Assembly (NCBI RefSeq): GCF_051414035.1
Contig: NZ_JBLKNW010000005.1
Location: 186,001-250,000, forward strand
DNA: 64,000 nucleotides
Source: Halosimplex amylolyticum
GTDB lineage: Archaea > Halobacteriota > Halobacteria > Halobacteriales > Haloarculaceae
Reading direction: 5' to 3'
Positions 8,528 through 17,007 of the stretch are shown here, in pieces. Within the stretch, counting starts at the first letter, position 1. Every line of letters begins with the position of its first letter. The notes under the pieces were generated by a model. The model was not told the DNA's origin. It made no database searches and saw only the letters and a list, made by a program, of their open reading frames with translations. Made by a program: the position numbers and the translations under genes.

Positions 8528-9436
8528 ATGGCGACGATCCTGGACGGCGAGGCACTGGCCGCTCGACTCCGTGAGGACCTGCGCGAGTCAGTCGAACGAC
8601 TCGCGGACGCGGGCGTTCGTCCCGGACTGGCGACCGTCCACATGGGCGATGACCCCGCCGCCGAGTCCTACGTCGCGATGAAACAGCGCGACTGCGCGGA
8701 ACTCGGCATCGACGGGACGCACGTCGACCTCGACCCAGAAGCGCCCGCTTCGACGCTCCACGGGGCCCTCGCGGATCTCGACGCCGACCCGAGCGTCCAC
8801 GGGATACTGGTCCAGGACGACGTACCCGACCACGTCGACTGGCGGGCGGCCGTCCGCCGCATCGACCCCGAGAAGGACGTGGACGGTCTGCACCCCGAGA
8901 ACGTCGGCCGCCTGGTCGCGGGCGACCCCCGATTCGTCCCGTGTACGGCCCTGGGGATCCGGGCGCTCCTCGACGAGTACGGGATCGGTTTCGCGGGCGC
9001 GCACGTGACCGTGGTGAACCGGTCGATGATCGTCGGCAAGCCGCTGGCGGCGCTGTTGTCCCGGTCGGGTGACAGCGGGGCCCCAACGGTGACGGTCTGT
9101 CACTCCCGCACGGCGGACCTCGCCGCGAAGACTCGGGCCGCCGACGTCCTCGTCGTCGCCGTGGACAGCCCGGGATTTCTCGACGGGTCGATGGTCAGCG
9201 AGGGGACGACGGTGATCGACGTGGGCATCGGTCGGGTTCCGGCAGACACCGAGCGGGGATACGAACTCGTCGGCGACGTGGACGCCGAGAGCGTCGAACC
9301 GAAGGCCGACTACTTCGCGCCCGTTCCCCGCGGCGTCGGCCCGATGACGCGTGTGATGCTCCACCACAACACCGTCGAAGCGACCCGGCTGCAGACCGGG
9401 ATGGCAGTCGACACCGACGGTGGTCCGACCGTCTGA
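8528..9436 (+). CDS. folD: bifunctional methylenetetrahydrofolate dehydrogenase/cyclohydrolase
   Basis: 302 residues covering a full FolD. Visible motifs are the substrate region YVAMKQRDCAELGI with the catalytic Lys, the DGLHPENVGRL segment, the PCTALGIRALLDEYGI segment, and the nucleotide-binding VVNRSMIVGKPLAALLS (family: GRSxxVGxPxxxLL). It interconverts methylene-, methenyl- and formyl-tetrahydrofolate, producing NADPH, in one-carbon metabolism. The ATG at 8528 starts the typical ATILDGEALA. The 35-bp element 153 bp upstream is shared with gnd. Confidence 0.95.
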   Translation: MATILDGEALAARLREDLRESVERLADAGVRPGLATVHMGDDPAAESYVAMKQRDCAELGIDGTHVDLDPEAPASTLHGALADLDADPSVHGILVQDDVPDHVDWRAAVRRIDPEKDVDGLHPENVGRLVAGDPRFVPCTALGIRALLDEYGIGFAGAHVTVVNRSMIVGKPLAALLSRSGDSGAPTVTVCHSRTADLAAKTRAADVLVVAVDSPGFLDGSMVSEGTTVIDVGIGRVPADTERGYELVGDVDAESVEPKADYFAPVPRGVGPMTRVMLHHNTVEATRLQTGMAVDTDGGPTV

Positions 9437-9510
9437 CTCCCGATATTCAGGTGTTCGGGGCCACGAAGCAGTTTTTTCGCGCCTGGTCGTCTCGCGGGCG
9501 ATCCGACTCC

Positions 9511-9545
9511 GTCTGACGCTGTCAAGGGCATGCCGATATATCGAA
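9511..9545 (+). repeat. 35-bp direct repeat, copy 2, upstream of gnd
   Basis: Starts GTCTGACGCTGTCAAGGGCA and ends GATATATCGAA, matching 8341-8375 at 33 of 35 positions. It lies 138 bp before the gnd ATG. Possible shared promoter or operator. Confidence 0.75.
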
Positions 9546-9682
9546 CTCGTCGGGCGGCGGTCTCCGACGGCTGTCCGAATCACTCGAATCTCGTTCGCTC
9601 GCTACGCTTTGGCGGGGAGGACTGCGGTAGACCACTGCCACGAACCACAACCCCTACTTGCGCCCCCAGCGATTCGCGGAGT

Positions 9683-10594
9683 ATGCAACTGGGCGTCATC
9701 GGACTCGGACGGATGGGGCAGATCGTCGTCGACCGCGCACTCGACGATGGCCACGATATCGTGGCCTTCGACCTCGACGAGGAGGCGGTCGCGACGGCCG
9801 CCGACGCGGGCGCGACGCCGACCGAGTCGGTCGTCGACCTCGCCGAGCGCCTCGGCGACGAGAAACGGATCTGGCTGATGGTCCCCGCCGGCAAAGCCGT
9901 CGACGCCGCGCTCGACGACCTCGCGCCGCACCTCGACGCCGACGATATCGTCGTCGACGGCGGCAACTCCTACTTCGAGGACTCGGTCCGCCGCGCCGAG
10001 TCGACCGACGCCGCGTACCTCGACTGTGGCACCTCCGGCGGGCCCGCCAGCGCCGAGGAAGGGTTCTCGCTGATGGTCGGCGGGCCGGAGTGGGCCTACG
10101 AGGAACTCGTGCCGGTCTTCGACGCCGTCGCGACCGGGCCGGCGGGTCACGACCGCATGGGGCCCGCGGGATCGGGCCACTACGTCAAGATGGTCCACAA
10201 CGGCGTCGAGTACGCGCTGATGCAGACCTACGGCGAGGGGTTCGAACTGCTCGCGAACGGTCGCTACGACCTCGATCTCGAATCGGTCGCGCGCACGTGG
10301 AACAACGGTGCGGTCATCCGGTCGTGGCTGCTCGAACTCTGCGAGGAGGCGTTCCGCGAGGAGGGCAACCACCTCGGGACCGTCGCCGACCGCGTCGAGG
10401 GCGGGTCTACCGGGACGTGGACCGTCCAGGAGGCGCTCGAACAGGAAGTGCCGGTACCGCTCATCTACCAGGCGCTCGCCGAGCGGTTCGACTCGCGCTC
10501 GTCGGGCGGCGAAGGCCCCGGTCGGTTCTCGCGACGGCTCGCGAACCGGCTTCGGTACGGGTTCGGGCGGCACGAGGTGCCGCGGCGAGAATAG
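9683..10594 (+). CDS. gnd: 6-phosphogluconate dehydrogenase (short, decarboxylating type)
   Basis: 303 residues, the length of the short archaeal/bacterial Gnd class. The N-terminal Rossmann motif is LGVIGLGRMG (residues 3-12); VVDGGNSYFEDSVRR marks the substrate region; the catalytic Lys is in GSGHYVKMVHNGVEYA; the helical C-terminal domain ends with ALAERFDSRSSG. It oxidatively decarboxylates 6-phosphogluconate to ribulose 5-phosphate in the oxidative pentose phosphate pathway used by haloarchaea. The ATG at 9683 begins the conserved MQLGVIGLG. Confidence 0.93.
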   Translation: MQLGVIGLGRMGQIVVDRALDDGHDIVAFDLDEEAVATAADAGATPTESVVDLAERLGDEKRIWLMVPAGKAVDAALDDLAPHLDADDIVVDGGNSYFEDSVRRAESTDAAYLDCGTSGGPASAEEGFSLMVGGPEWAYEELVPVFDAVATGPAGHDRMGPAGSGHYVKMVHNGVEYALMQTYGEGFELLANGRYDLDLESVARTWNNGAVIRSWLLELCEEAFREEGNHLGTVADRVEGGSTGTWTVQEALEQEVPVPLIYQALAERFDSRSSGGEGPGRFSRRLANRLRYGFGRHEVPRRE

Positions 10595-10790
10595 CGAGAC
10601 GCGAACGAAGTGAGCGTCTCGGAATTGCGAGCGGGGAGCGCAGGTGACCCGCGAGTAGCGAGAGGCGAACGAAGTGAGCGTCTCGGAATTGCGAGCGGGG
10701 AACGCAGGTGACCCGCGAGTAGCGAGAGGCGAACGAAGTGAGCGTCTCGGAATTGCGAGCGGGGAGCGCAGGTGACCCGCGAGTAGCGAG
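10594..10790. repeat. 64-bp tandem repeat, three copies, after gnd
   Basis: Copies begin at 10594, 10658 and 10722 with an exact 64-bp period and few changes. Each contains GAGACGC or GAGAGGC, an 11-base loop (GAACGAAGTGA) and GCGTCTC, so the transcript can form a 7-bp stem, then GGAATTGCGAGCGGGG and GGTGACCCGCGAGTA. A related 65-bp pair lies at 62851-63005. No spacers, so it is not a CRISPR array. Confidence 0.9.
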
Positions 10791-10876
10791 GTGCGACGGC
10801 GGGAATCGCGAATCCACTCGGCGTTTGAACACGTTCGGCGCCGTTCCCGGTCGCTGTCCGGGAATGAAGCGTCACC

Positions 10877-10885
10877 TAATTATAC
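10877..10885 (+). promoter_or_regulatory. TATA element of the ferredoxin gene
   Basis: AATTATACG centred about 26 bp before the ATG at 10907, in otherwise GC-rich DNA. The spacing implies a leaderless transcript. Confidence 0.55.
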
Positions 10886-10906
10886 GGGCGCTCCAAAGCC
10901 AGATAC

Positions 10907-11491
10907 ATGGCCAACCTAATGAGTGTCGCACTCGGGGCCGGGTTGACGCTCATCGTCGTCGCCATCCACTACGCGCGCGGGACCGGCTGGGAACCGCCGG
11001 CGGACATCTCCCAGGAAGTCCTCGAGCGGCGCGCGGCGGCGGTGCCCGAGACCGACTTCCCCGAACCCATGAACCGCTCCATCGGCGGCGGCGCCGCGGG
11101 CGCCATCCCCGCCGGCGAGGGTGGCGCCGAACTCGAAGAGGGCGAGGAAGGCGAGGGAGAGGAGGAAGGCTTCGACCCCGAGTCCATCCCCGAAGACGAG
11201 GTCGAGTACTACGAGGTCGAGTTCGCCAAGGAAGGCGAGACCATCGAGATCGCCAACAACGAGAACATCCTCGACGTCGGCGAAGAGGAGGGCTGGGACC
11301 TGCCCTACGCCTGCCGCCAGGGCCAGTGCGTCTCCTGTGCCGGTCAGATCCAGGACGGTCCCGCGCTCGATTACATCCAGCACGAACACAACGAGGCGCT
11401 GTTCGACGACGACATGGACGACGGCTACTGCCTGACCTGCGTCGCGTACCCGATCGACGACTTCACGCTCGAAACCGGCGAGCAGCCCTGA
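10907..11491 (+). CDS. membrane-anchored 2Fe-2S ferredoxin
   Basis: 194 residues in three parts: an N-terminal hydrophobic helix (residues 4-22), a very acidic Glu/Gly-rich spacer (about 65-100) and a plant-type ferredoxin domain (about 105-194). The cluster ligands are visible in CRQGQCVSCAG and the distal DGYCLTC. It would carry electrons at the inner membrane face. The halophilic ferredoxins known from Halobacterium are soluble; the predicted membrane helix is the unusual part. A flavin reductase-like gene lies at 11911 beyond the tRNA gene. Confidence 0.9.
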   Translation: MANLMSVALGAGLTLIVVAIHYARGTGWEPPADISQEVLERRAAAVPETDFPEPMNRSIGGGAAGAIPAGEGGAELEEGEEGEGEEEGFDPESIPEDEVEYYEVEFAKEGETIEIANNENILDVGEEEGWDLPYACRQGQCVSCAGQIQDGPALDYIQHEHNEALFDDDMDDGYCLTCVAYPIDDFTLETGEQP

Positions 11492-11568
11492 CCGCTGTCG
11501 GTACGGATCCGCCGTTTCTCTCCGCGTCTCACAACCGTTAAGGACGAGACCGCGGTATCCTGACACGA

Positions 11569-11641
11569 GGGCCCGTAGCTCAGTGGACAGAGTGCTTGGT
11601 TCCGGACCAAGTTGTCCGGGGTTCAAATCCCCGCGGGCTCG
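11569..11641 (+). tRNA. tRNA-Arg (anticodon CCG)
   Basis: Folds as a full cloverleaf: acceptor GGGCCCG pairs with CGGGCTC (one G-U), D stem GCTC/GAGT, anticodon stem CTTGG/CCAAG with loop TTCCGGA (anticodon CCG at 11602-11604), T stem CGGGG/CCCCG with loop TTCAAAT, discriminator G at 11641. No CCA is encoded and no intron is seen. It reads CGG, a favoured Arg codon in GC-rich haloarchaea. Fragments of its 3' end recur just downstream. Confidence 0.95.
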
Positions 11642-11705
11642 CTTCTCCGATTTCGTTCGACGCGGAGTCTCGTCTCCGCGTTTCTCCCGAAATCGGTGTG
11701 CATCG

Positions 11706-11881
11706 TCGGGGATTTGAACTACGGCAGACCGAACGGAGTGAGGTCTGGCATCGAGTTCAAATCCCTGCGGGCTCGTCTCCGGCGTCGCGTCGCTCCTCAG
11801 TCGATGAGCCCGCCGACCCTCGCGAACGCTTCGCGTTCGCTCAGTCCCCGCGGGCTCGTCTCCGGCGTCGCGTCGCTCCTC
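11706..11881. repeat. array of tRNA-Arg 3'-end fragments with a direct repeat
   Basis: An inverted T-arm piece (GGGGATTTGAAC, 11709-11720), a direct T-arm/acceptor piece (GTTCAAATCCCTGCGGGCTC, 11755-11774) and an acceptor piece (CCCCGCGGGCTCG, 11846-11858). The last two are each followed by the same 22-23 bases (TCTCCGGCGTCGCGTCGCTC...), giving a direct repeat of about 32 bp, 83 bp apart. This looks like residue of repeated insertion at the tRNA 3' end; no integrase gene remains. Confidence 0.75.
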
Positions 11882-11910
11882 GCGGGTTGGTCGTGCCGCG
11901 GAACGGGACG

Positions 11911-12621
11911 CTACTCCTCAGTCTCGTCCGCTTCCCATCCTTCGGTGACTATCCGCTCCTCGTCGACGCCCTCGGACTCCAGCAGGTCCTGCGTCTCGAC
12001 GACCATCTCGGGGACGCCGCAGAGGTAGAAGTCCGCGCCGTCGAGCCCGCCGTCCAGCGCGTCGGGGAGGTGATCCTGGACGTGTCCCGTCCGGCCCGCC
12101 CACGCCCCGTCGGCGTCGGAGAGAACGTAGTCCACGGAGAGGTCCTCGTGCTCGGCGTGCAACTGGTCGAGGCTCTCGCGGAAGATGAGGTGTTCCTGGT
12201 CGCGCTCGCCGAACACGAGCTGGGCGGCGCCGACGCCGACGCGAGCGTACTGCTTGAGCATGGGATACAGCGGCGTGATCCCGGTGCCGGTCGCGACGAA
12301 GACGGCGTCGCGGTCCAAGTTCCGGACGGCGAGGTTCCCGTCGACCGGCTCGATCTCGATCTCGTCGCCCGGCGTCCGCTCGTGCATATAGACGGAGCCG
12401 TTCCCGTCGTCGTAGCGCTTGATGGCGAGGACGATCTGGTTCGTCCCGGGGAGGTTCGCCGCAGTGTAGGGGCGCGTCTCGTCCTCGCCGTCGAGTTCGA
12501 AGTGGATCTCGGTATGCTGGCCGGGCTCGTACCTGAACTCGTGGTCGTCGGCGACGAGCCGGAACTGCTTCACGTCGGGCGTCATCTGGTGGACGTCCGC
12601 GACCGTGACGGAGATGGTCAT
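11911..12621 (-). CDS. FAD-dependent ferredoxin/flavodoxin-reductase-like oxidoreductase
   Basis: 236 residues. An FAD domain (about 1-100) carries RPYTAANLPG (family RxYS/T) and a NAD(P) domain (about 100-236) carries FVATGTGITPLYPMLKQ and the terminal CGVPEMVVETQDLL (CGxPxM). This is the ferredoxin-NADP reductase superfamily, moving electrons between NAD(P)H and a ferredoxin or another acceptor. The 2Fe-2S ferredoxin gene 420 bp away in the opposite orientation is a possible partner, by position only. Confidence 0.88.
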   Translation of the reverse strand: MTISVTVADVHQMTPDVKQFRLVADDHEFRYEPGQHTEIHFELDGEDETRPYTAANLPGTNQIVLAIKRYDDGNGSVYMHERTPGDEIEIEPVDGNLAVRNLDRDAVFVATGTGITPLYPMLKQYARVGVGAAQLVFGERDQEHLIFRESLDQLHAEHEDLSVDYVLSDADGAWAGRTGHVQDHLPDALDGGLDGADFYLCGVPEMVVETQDLLESEGVDEERIVTEGWEADETEE

Positions 12622-12677
12622 TGAGACGTACTTAGCGGTTCGCGACGGAAAGACGTGCTGTCGACTCGGTGGCCGTC

Positions 12678-13133
12678 TCAGTCGTTGATCAGCGACTCGA
12701 TGCGTCCCGTCACCTCCTCGGGATCCAGGCGGAAGAATTCGAACGCCACCATTCGCAACGGCTCCTCGAAGACGTCAACCAGCGGGATGTCGATCCGCTC
12801 CATCTCGGCGAGCGTCTGCGTCCCGATCCGCGCTTCGTCCGCGTCTTCGAGCCGGCCGTGAGCGACGACGCTACGCCACCGGTCGTCATCGCTTTCGCTC
12901 CCGTACACGACGAACGTCACCGGCCTGTCGACCAGCGCTTCGGGGTCGTCCCCGCGATCGACGGAGATTCGAAAGTAGAACACCCGGTCAGTCGGGTCGT
13001 AGCCGTACGACACGGGGACGGCGTCCGGCCATTCGTCTCCCACGGTCGACAACGCGAGCACGCCCGTCCCACCTCTCTCCAGGAACTCGTCCACTTTGGC
13101 CTCCCCCATCTCGACCTGATCGGCGTCACTCAT
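12678..13133 (-). CDS. pyridoxamine-5'-phosphate-oxidase-like FMN-binding protein
   Basis: 151 residues with the split-barrel pattern of the PPOX/nitroreductase-like class: GTGVLALSTVGDEWPDAVPVSYGYDP near the N-terminus, RVFYFRISVDRG, PVTFVVYG, and VVAHGRLED. Haloarchaea carry many small paralogs whose substrates are unknown; flavin binding and general redox activity are inferred. It lies 56 bp upstream of the reductase-like gene on the same strand, so the two may be co-transcribed. Confidence 0.8.
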   Translation of the reverse strand: MSDADQVEMGEAKVDEFLERGGTGVLALSTVGDEWPDAVPVSYGYDPTDRVFYFRISVDRGDDPEALVDRPVTFVVYGSESDDDRWRSVVAHGRLEDADEARIGTQTLAEMERIDIPLVDVFEEPLRMVAFEFFRLDPEEVTGRIESLIND

Positions 13134-13550
13134 GTCATCAGGTACGGCCGTCGGCGTAATAAGCGCGTCACCGGATCCACGACCCGACCCGGTGGTGAGT
13201 TCCGATCGATCTGCGTCGGTGAACGCCCGGATTCGCGACGGCGATGCAGCGTTCGCGATTTAGAGCGCCGCAGAACGACTGAAAGCCGATCTAACGGGCG
13301 CGACTGTGGCCGCGTCGGGCGTGACCGATCTACATTTGATATAGCGACATATGATTTATTGAGAGGATCGGGTCGAACGGACTCGGTCGACGATTCGTGG
13401 ATACATCGCTCTTACACTGCCGAAATCGTCGAAATCTGGACGAATCGGTGGGCCTGGCGAAATTTCGGTCGTTCCGGTGGCTGATCCCGGGCCGGCGGCA
13501 GGAAGCCGGCCGACACCAACTTTCTTGTACGAGCTCGACAGTCTCGCGGT
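13134..13550. other. non-coding stretch with one copy of a 27-bp AT-rich motif
   Basis: No gene is supported. A sharply AT-rich element at 13334-13360 (ATTTGATATAGCGACATATG then ATTTATT) stands out; similar 27-mers occur at 40273-40299 and, inverted, at 41336-41362. It could be a promoter or protein-binding site for the gene at 13551, about 190 bp away. Confidence 0.55.
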
Positions 13551-14668
13551 ATGGCGACGACGGCGGACGACCTGATGGAGCCCCACGTCCTCGCGCACGC
13601 GAAGCGCCGGCTCTTCCCGGAGAACGACCGCGAGGACGCGTACGCCGTGGTCGACACGCAGTTCGCCCAGGAGCGGTGGATCGACCGGACGGCGATCGAC
13701 GAGGCCGTTCGCGAGACGCTCGCGCCGTTCAACCACGTCCGGGTCGGTTCGGGGTATCCCGATCTCGTCGGCGTTCGCCCGGTCGACGACGACCTGCTGG
13801 CGGTCGACCGTCTCGGCGGGGAGCCGCCGCTGATCGCCGTCGAGGCGAAGGGGTACACCGACGGCGGCGGCGTCGACGTCGAACGCGGCGTCGTCCAGGC
13901 CCACGACCGACTCGACGAGGCCAACGTCGCCTTCCTCGCCGCGCCCGAACCGGCGATCAGCCAGTCGGCACGGTCGCTCGCGCGGGAGTGTAACGTGGGC
14001 GTCCTCGCGGTCGGAACCGACGGGCGGGTGGCGAGCGTCGAGACGCCGCGCGTCGTCGGCAACCGGACGACCGACGCGGCGACGTCCATCCGCTTCCAGG
14101 CCAGCGCGCAGGGCGTCGCCGGCAAGAGCTTCGGGCTCAACCACCCGAAGAACTACCTCGCGTACCCGCTCGCCGTGGCCCACGACCGGGAGACAGCGGC
14201 CGTCCTCGCCGAGCGCGTCGTCCGCGCCGTCGACAGTGCCCGGACCGGCGCGGGCGCTTTTCCGACGTCGCGCCGAAGTGGGGACTGCTCGCGCGCCGAG
14301 TCGTCTACGCTTACCCCGCGACGGAGCTGCTCGTCACGGAGCTTCAGACGCTCCACGACGACGGCGAGCCCTCGCCGACGCTCCGACAGTTCGTCACCTA
14401 CCTGCATCGGCTCCACCCGACGTTCGCCGTCGAGTTGTTCCTCCGGGGTGACGAGGCCGTCCGCGGGCGAGTGTTGACCGACGACGGCGAGCTCCGTCGC
14501 GACGAACTCCGCGACGGCGACGTGTACCACTCGCCGACCGTCTTCCAGCTGAAAGCGATGCTGTACCACGCGGGGATCCTCACCGAGCGCGGGAGCGAAC
14601 CCCACCGGCTCGACCCGTGTACGGACCGCTGGGCGCTCCGCAACGACGTGGGGCCGAGTCCAGAGTGA
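13551..14668 (+). pseudogene. haloarchaeal nuclease-like protein interrupted by a frameshift
   Basis: Two reading frames together make about 372 codons. The first (13551 to about 14250) holds a PD-(D/E)xK-like pattern: GSGYPDLVGVRP, then PPLIAVEAKGYTDGGG, where Asp and Glu-x-Lys would be the catalytic set, then a helical part ending VRAVDSARTGAG. The frame then shifts by -1 near 14250-14262 (GGCGCGGGCGCTTTT) and continues as RFSDVAPKWGLLARRVVYAY to VGPSPE at 14668, a helical region like a winged helix. Missing one base is the simplest explanation, either a true mutation or a sequencing error. Function beyond the nuclease-like fold is unknown. Confidence 0.65.
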
Positions 14669-14698
14669 GCCCGTCCCCTCCGTGCTGAGGGACAGGTG

Positions 14699-14724
14699 CC
14701 GGCGTGTGCCGGTGGGCCGTTTTT
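14699..14724 (+). terminator. possible terminator: hairpin plus T-run
   Basis: CCGGC-GTGT-GCCGG stem-loop followed by TGGGCCG and five T (14720-14724), in the gap between the frameshifted gene and the next gene. Confidence 0.45.
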
Positions 14725-14758
14725 GCCGCTCTGCACTGTACCTCGAACGGGAAGCGTC

Positions 14759-15190
14759 ATGAATTTCGACAAATTCACCGGAACCGTCCAGAATCGCCTC
14801 CAGCTACCGGGAACGGGCCAGGCCGTCCGCGCGACCCGCGCGACGCTGACGACGCTCGGCGAGCGCATCCAGGAGGGGGAAGCGAACGACCTCGCGGGCC
14901 CCCTACCGATGGAGATCGACCACTACCTGACCGGGGCGGTCGCCGAACACGGCCAGCACTTCGAGTGGGGCGAGTTCCTCGACCGCGTCGCCGAGCGCGA
15001 GGGCCAGGTCGCCCCCGACGACCGCGCGGACGTTGCGCACCACGCGCGCACGGTCGTCGCCGTCGTGGCAGAGGCGACGCCGGAGGGACAGCTCGACCAG
15101 ATCCGCGACCAGCTCCCGGCCGACGAGGGGTGGGACAGCCTGTTCGAACTCCTCGACCAGTCCCAGACCGCGGGCGATAACTCGGACTGA
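14759..15190 (+). CDS. DUF2267-family protein
   Basis: 143 residues, helical and acidic. The pattern MNFDKFTGTVQNRLQLPGTGQAVRATRATLTTLGERI and LAGPLPMEIDHYL matches the DUF2267 family, which is built of two related helical halves. Function unknown; the family is often found near stress or membrane genes. The ATG at 14759 begins the conserved MNFD. Confidence 0.8.
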   Translation: MNFDKFTGTVQNRLQLPGTGQAVRATRATLTTLGERIQEGEANDLAGPLPMEIDHYLTGAVAEHGQHFEWGEFLDRVAEREGQVAPDDRADVAHHARTVVAVVAEATPEGQLDQIRDQLPADEGWDSLFELLDQSQTAGDNSD

Positions 15191-15282
15191 CCGGCCGGGT
15201 GCGTTCTCGCTCGGCCCGCCTTTTAGTTCGGCCTCAATGATCAGCGCGAAGGGATAAGTAGTCGTCCTCCGAAGCGGGTGAC

Positions 15283-15579
15283 ATGTGGCGCTCCTCGAAA
15301 CGGGGGCGGAGCCGGGTGACGTGCATCGCCTGCGGCGACGACGTGCCCCGGTCCGACGCCAGGGAGTACGACAAGTTCGGCGACCGCTGGGACCGCAAGG
15401 GCAAGGAGTTCGAGTACCTCTGCAAGCCCTGTGACCGCGACCGCTGTCACCAGCCCCGCGGGGACCTCGAAGCCCTCCTCGAAGACGTCGAGTCGAGTAC
15501 CACCGGAACCAGTCAGGACGCGTTTCTCGCCACGTATATCGAACGGGCCGAGCGCCGCGACTCCATCGGGGAGCGGTAA
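15283..15579 (+). CDS. small zinc-ribbon-like haloarchaeal protein
   Basis: 98 residues. CIACG near residue 14 and CKPC near residue 47 form two Cys-x2-Cys knuckles, suggesting one Zn2+ site; a short acidic tail follows. No named family recalled with certainty. The SD-like GCGGGTGACATG context and gene position 96 bp before rnr suggest a small operon with the ribonuclease, possibly a nucleic-acid role. Confidence 0.65.
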   Translation: MWRSSKRGRSRVTCIACGDDVPRSDAREYDKFGDRWDRKGKEFEYLCKPCDRDRCHQPRGDLEALLEDVESSTTGTSQDAFLATYIERAERRDSIGER

Positions 15580-15675
15580 CCGACGGTTCGCCGCTCGTCC
15601 GTCGCTCGTTCGCCGCCGCTGGACAGGCGCCCGGACCACAGAAAGCCTATCTGTACCGTCGTCATAGCCCGCTAC

Positions 15676-17007
15676 ATGACTACCGAGGACGAGCAGGCCC
15701 AGGCCGGCACCGTCGAGGGCCAGGGACCCGTCGAGATCGACGAGGAGATGGCCCGCCACCTGGCGAACAAGCGTGAGGAACTGTTCGAGAAGTTCGAGAT
15801 CCGCGACGAGTTCCCCGCGGAAGTGATGCGGGAAGCCGAGGAGCGCACCGAGGACGTCCAGCAGGAGATCGCCGACGAGGTCGACGAGCGCCGCGACCTG
15901 CGCGACATGACGACGTGGACGACCGACCCGATCGACGCGCAGGACTTCGACGACGCCATCTCCGTCGAGAAGCGCGACGACGAGTACGTCCTCTGGGTCC
16001 ACATCGCCGACGTGTCCCACTACGTCACCCCCGGCACGGCGATGTGGGACGAGGCCCGCGAGCGGGCCAACACCGTCTACCTCCCGGCGTACACCGTCCA
16101 CATGCTCCCGCCGATCCTCGCCGAGACCGTCTGCTCGCTGGTTCCCAACGAGGACCGACTGGCCCACACCGTCGAGATGCACCTCGACCCCGAGACGCTC
16201 TCGTACGAGGAGATTAACATCTACAAATCCGTCATCGAGTCCGACGCGCGGCTCACCTACACCGAGTGCGAGGCGATCCTCGACGACCCCGAGAGCGCCG
16301 ACGACCTGCTGGAAGACACCGACGTGGACCTCGCCGAGAAGACCGAACTCGTCTGGGAACTCGCCGACCGGATGCACGAACAGCGCAAGGAAGACGGCTC
16401 CCTGGTGCTGAACCCCGCCCGCGACCGTGCCCACACCATCATCGAGGAGTGCATGCTCAAGGCCAACAAGGCCGTCACGCACGAACTCATGTGGGACCGC
16501 GGGGTCGAGGCGATGTACCGCGTCCACCCCCAGCCCTCGCCGGACGAGTGGGACGAGGCGCTGCGGGAGATCCAGGACCTGGGCGGCGTCTCGATCCCCG
16601 GCGACTCCTGGGACGACCCGCGGAAGGCCGTCAACGCGACGCTCGAACAGGCACCCGGCCGTCAGCTCTCGAAGATCCAGCGCGCCGTGATGTTCGTGAT
16701 GCCCCGCGCCAAGTACATGAGCGACCCCTTCGGCGGCCACCACGCCCTGAACTTCGAGATCTACGGCCACTTCACCTCGCCCATCCGTCGCCTGTCGGAC
16801 CTCATCAATCACTGGATCGTCGCCACGAACGACGTCCCCGAGGACCTCGCCGCGCTCTGTCAGCACGCCTCGGACAAGCAGAAAGACGGCGAGCAGTGCG
16901 AACGCGAGTACAAGCAGTTCCTCCAGGAGGTCGGTCTCGACCCCCACGCCGTCAACAACCGCGGGCTGGAAGTCGTCGACGAGGACGAAGGCGAAAACGA
17001 GGACTGA
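15676..17007 (+). CDS. rnr: RNB-domain ribonuclease (RNase R/II-like)
   Basis: 443 residues. After an acidic leader, the RNB catalytic core starts near residue 75: TTDPIDAQDFDDAISVE holds the Asp residues that bind Mg2+ in RNase II enzymes; VLWVHIADVSHYV, LPPILAETVCSL and NFEIYGHFTSPIRRLSDL (the conserved Y-x-HFTSPIRR-x-D) complete the fold. It lacks the cold-shock and S1 domains of bacterial RNase R, as short archaeal versions do. It is a processive 3'-5' exoribonuclease candidate for RNA decay. Confidence 0.92.
   Translation: MTTEDEQAQAGTVEGQGPVEIDEEMARHLANKREELFEKFEIRDEFPAEVMREAEERTEDVQQEIADEVDERRDLRDMTTWTTDPIDAQDFDDAISVEKRDDEYVLWVHIADVSHYVTPGTAMWDEARERANTVYLPAYTVHMLPPILAETVCSLVPNEDRLAHTVEMHLDPETLSYEEINIYKSVIESDARLTYTECEAILDDPESADDLLEDTDVDLAEKTELVWELADRMHEQRKEDGSLVLNPARDRAHTIIEECMLKANKAVTHELMWDRGVEAMYRVHPQPSPDEWDEALREIQDLGGVSIPGDSWDDPRKAVNATLEQAPGRQLSKIQRAVMFVMPRAKYMSDPFGGHHALNFEIYGHFTSPIRRLSDLINHWIVATNDVPEDLAALCQHASDKQKDGEQCEREYKQFLQEVGLDPHAVNNRGLEVVDEDEGENED

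Noticed and set aside
10594..10790. CRISPR array
   Set aside because: Units follow each other without spacers, the unit has a stem inside, and no cas gene is in the window.
11755..11858. Further tRNA genes downstream of tRNA-Arg
   Set aside because: Only the T-arm and acceptor parts are present; no D-arm or anticodon stem can be formed.
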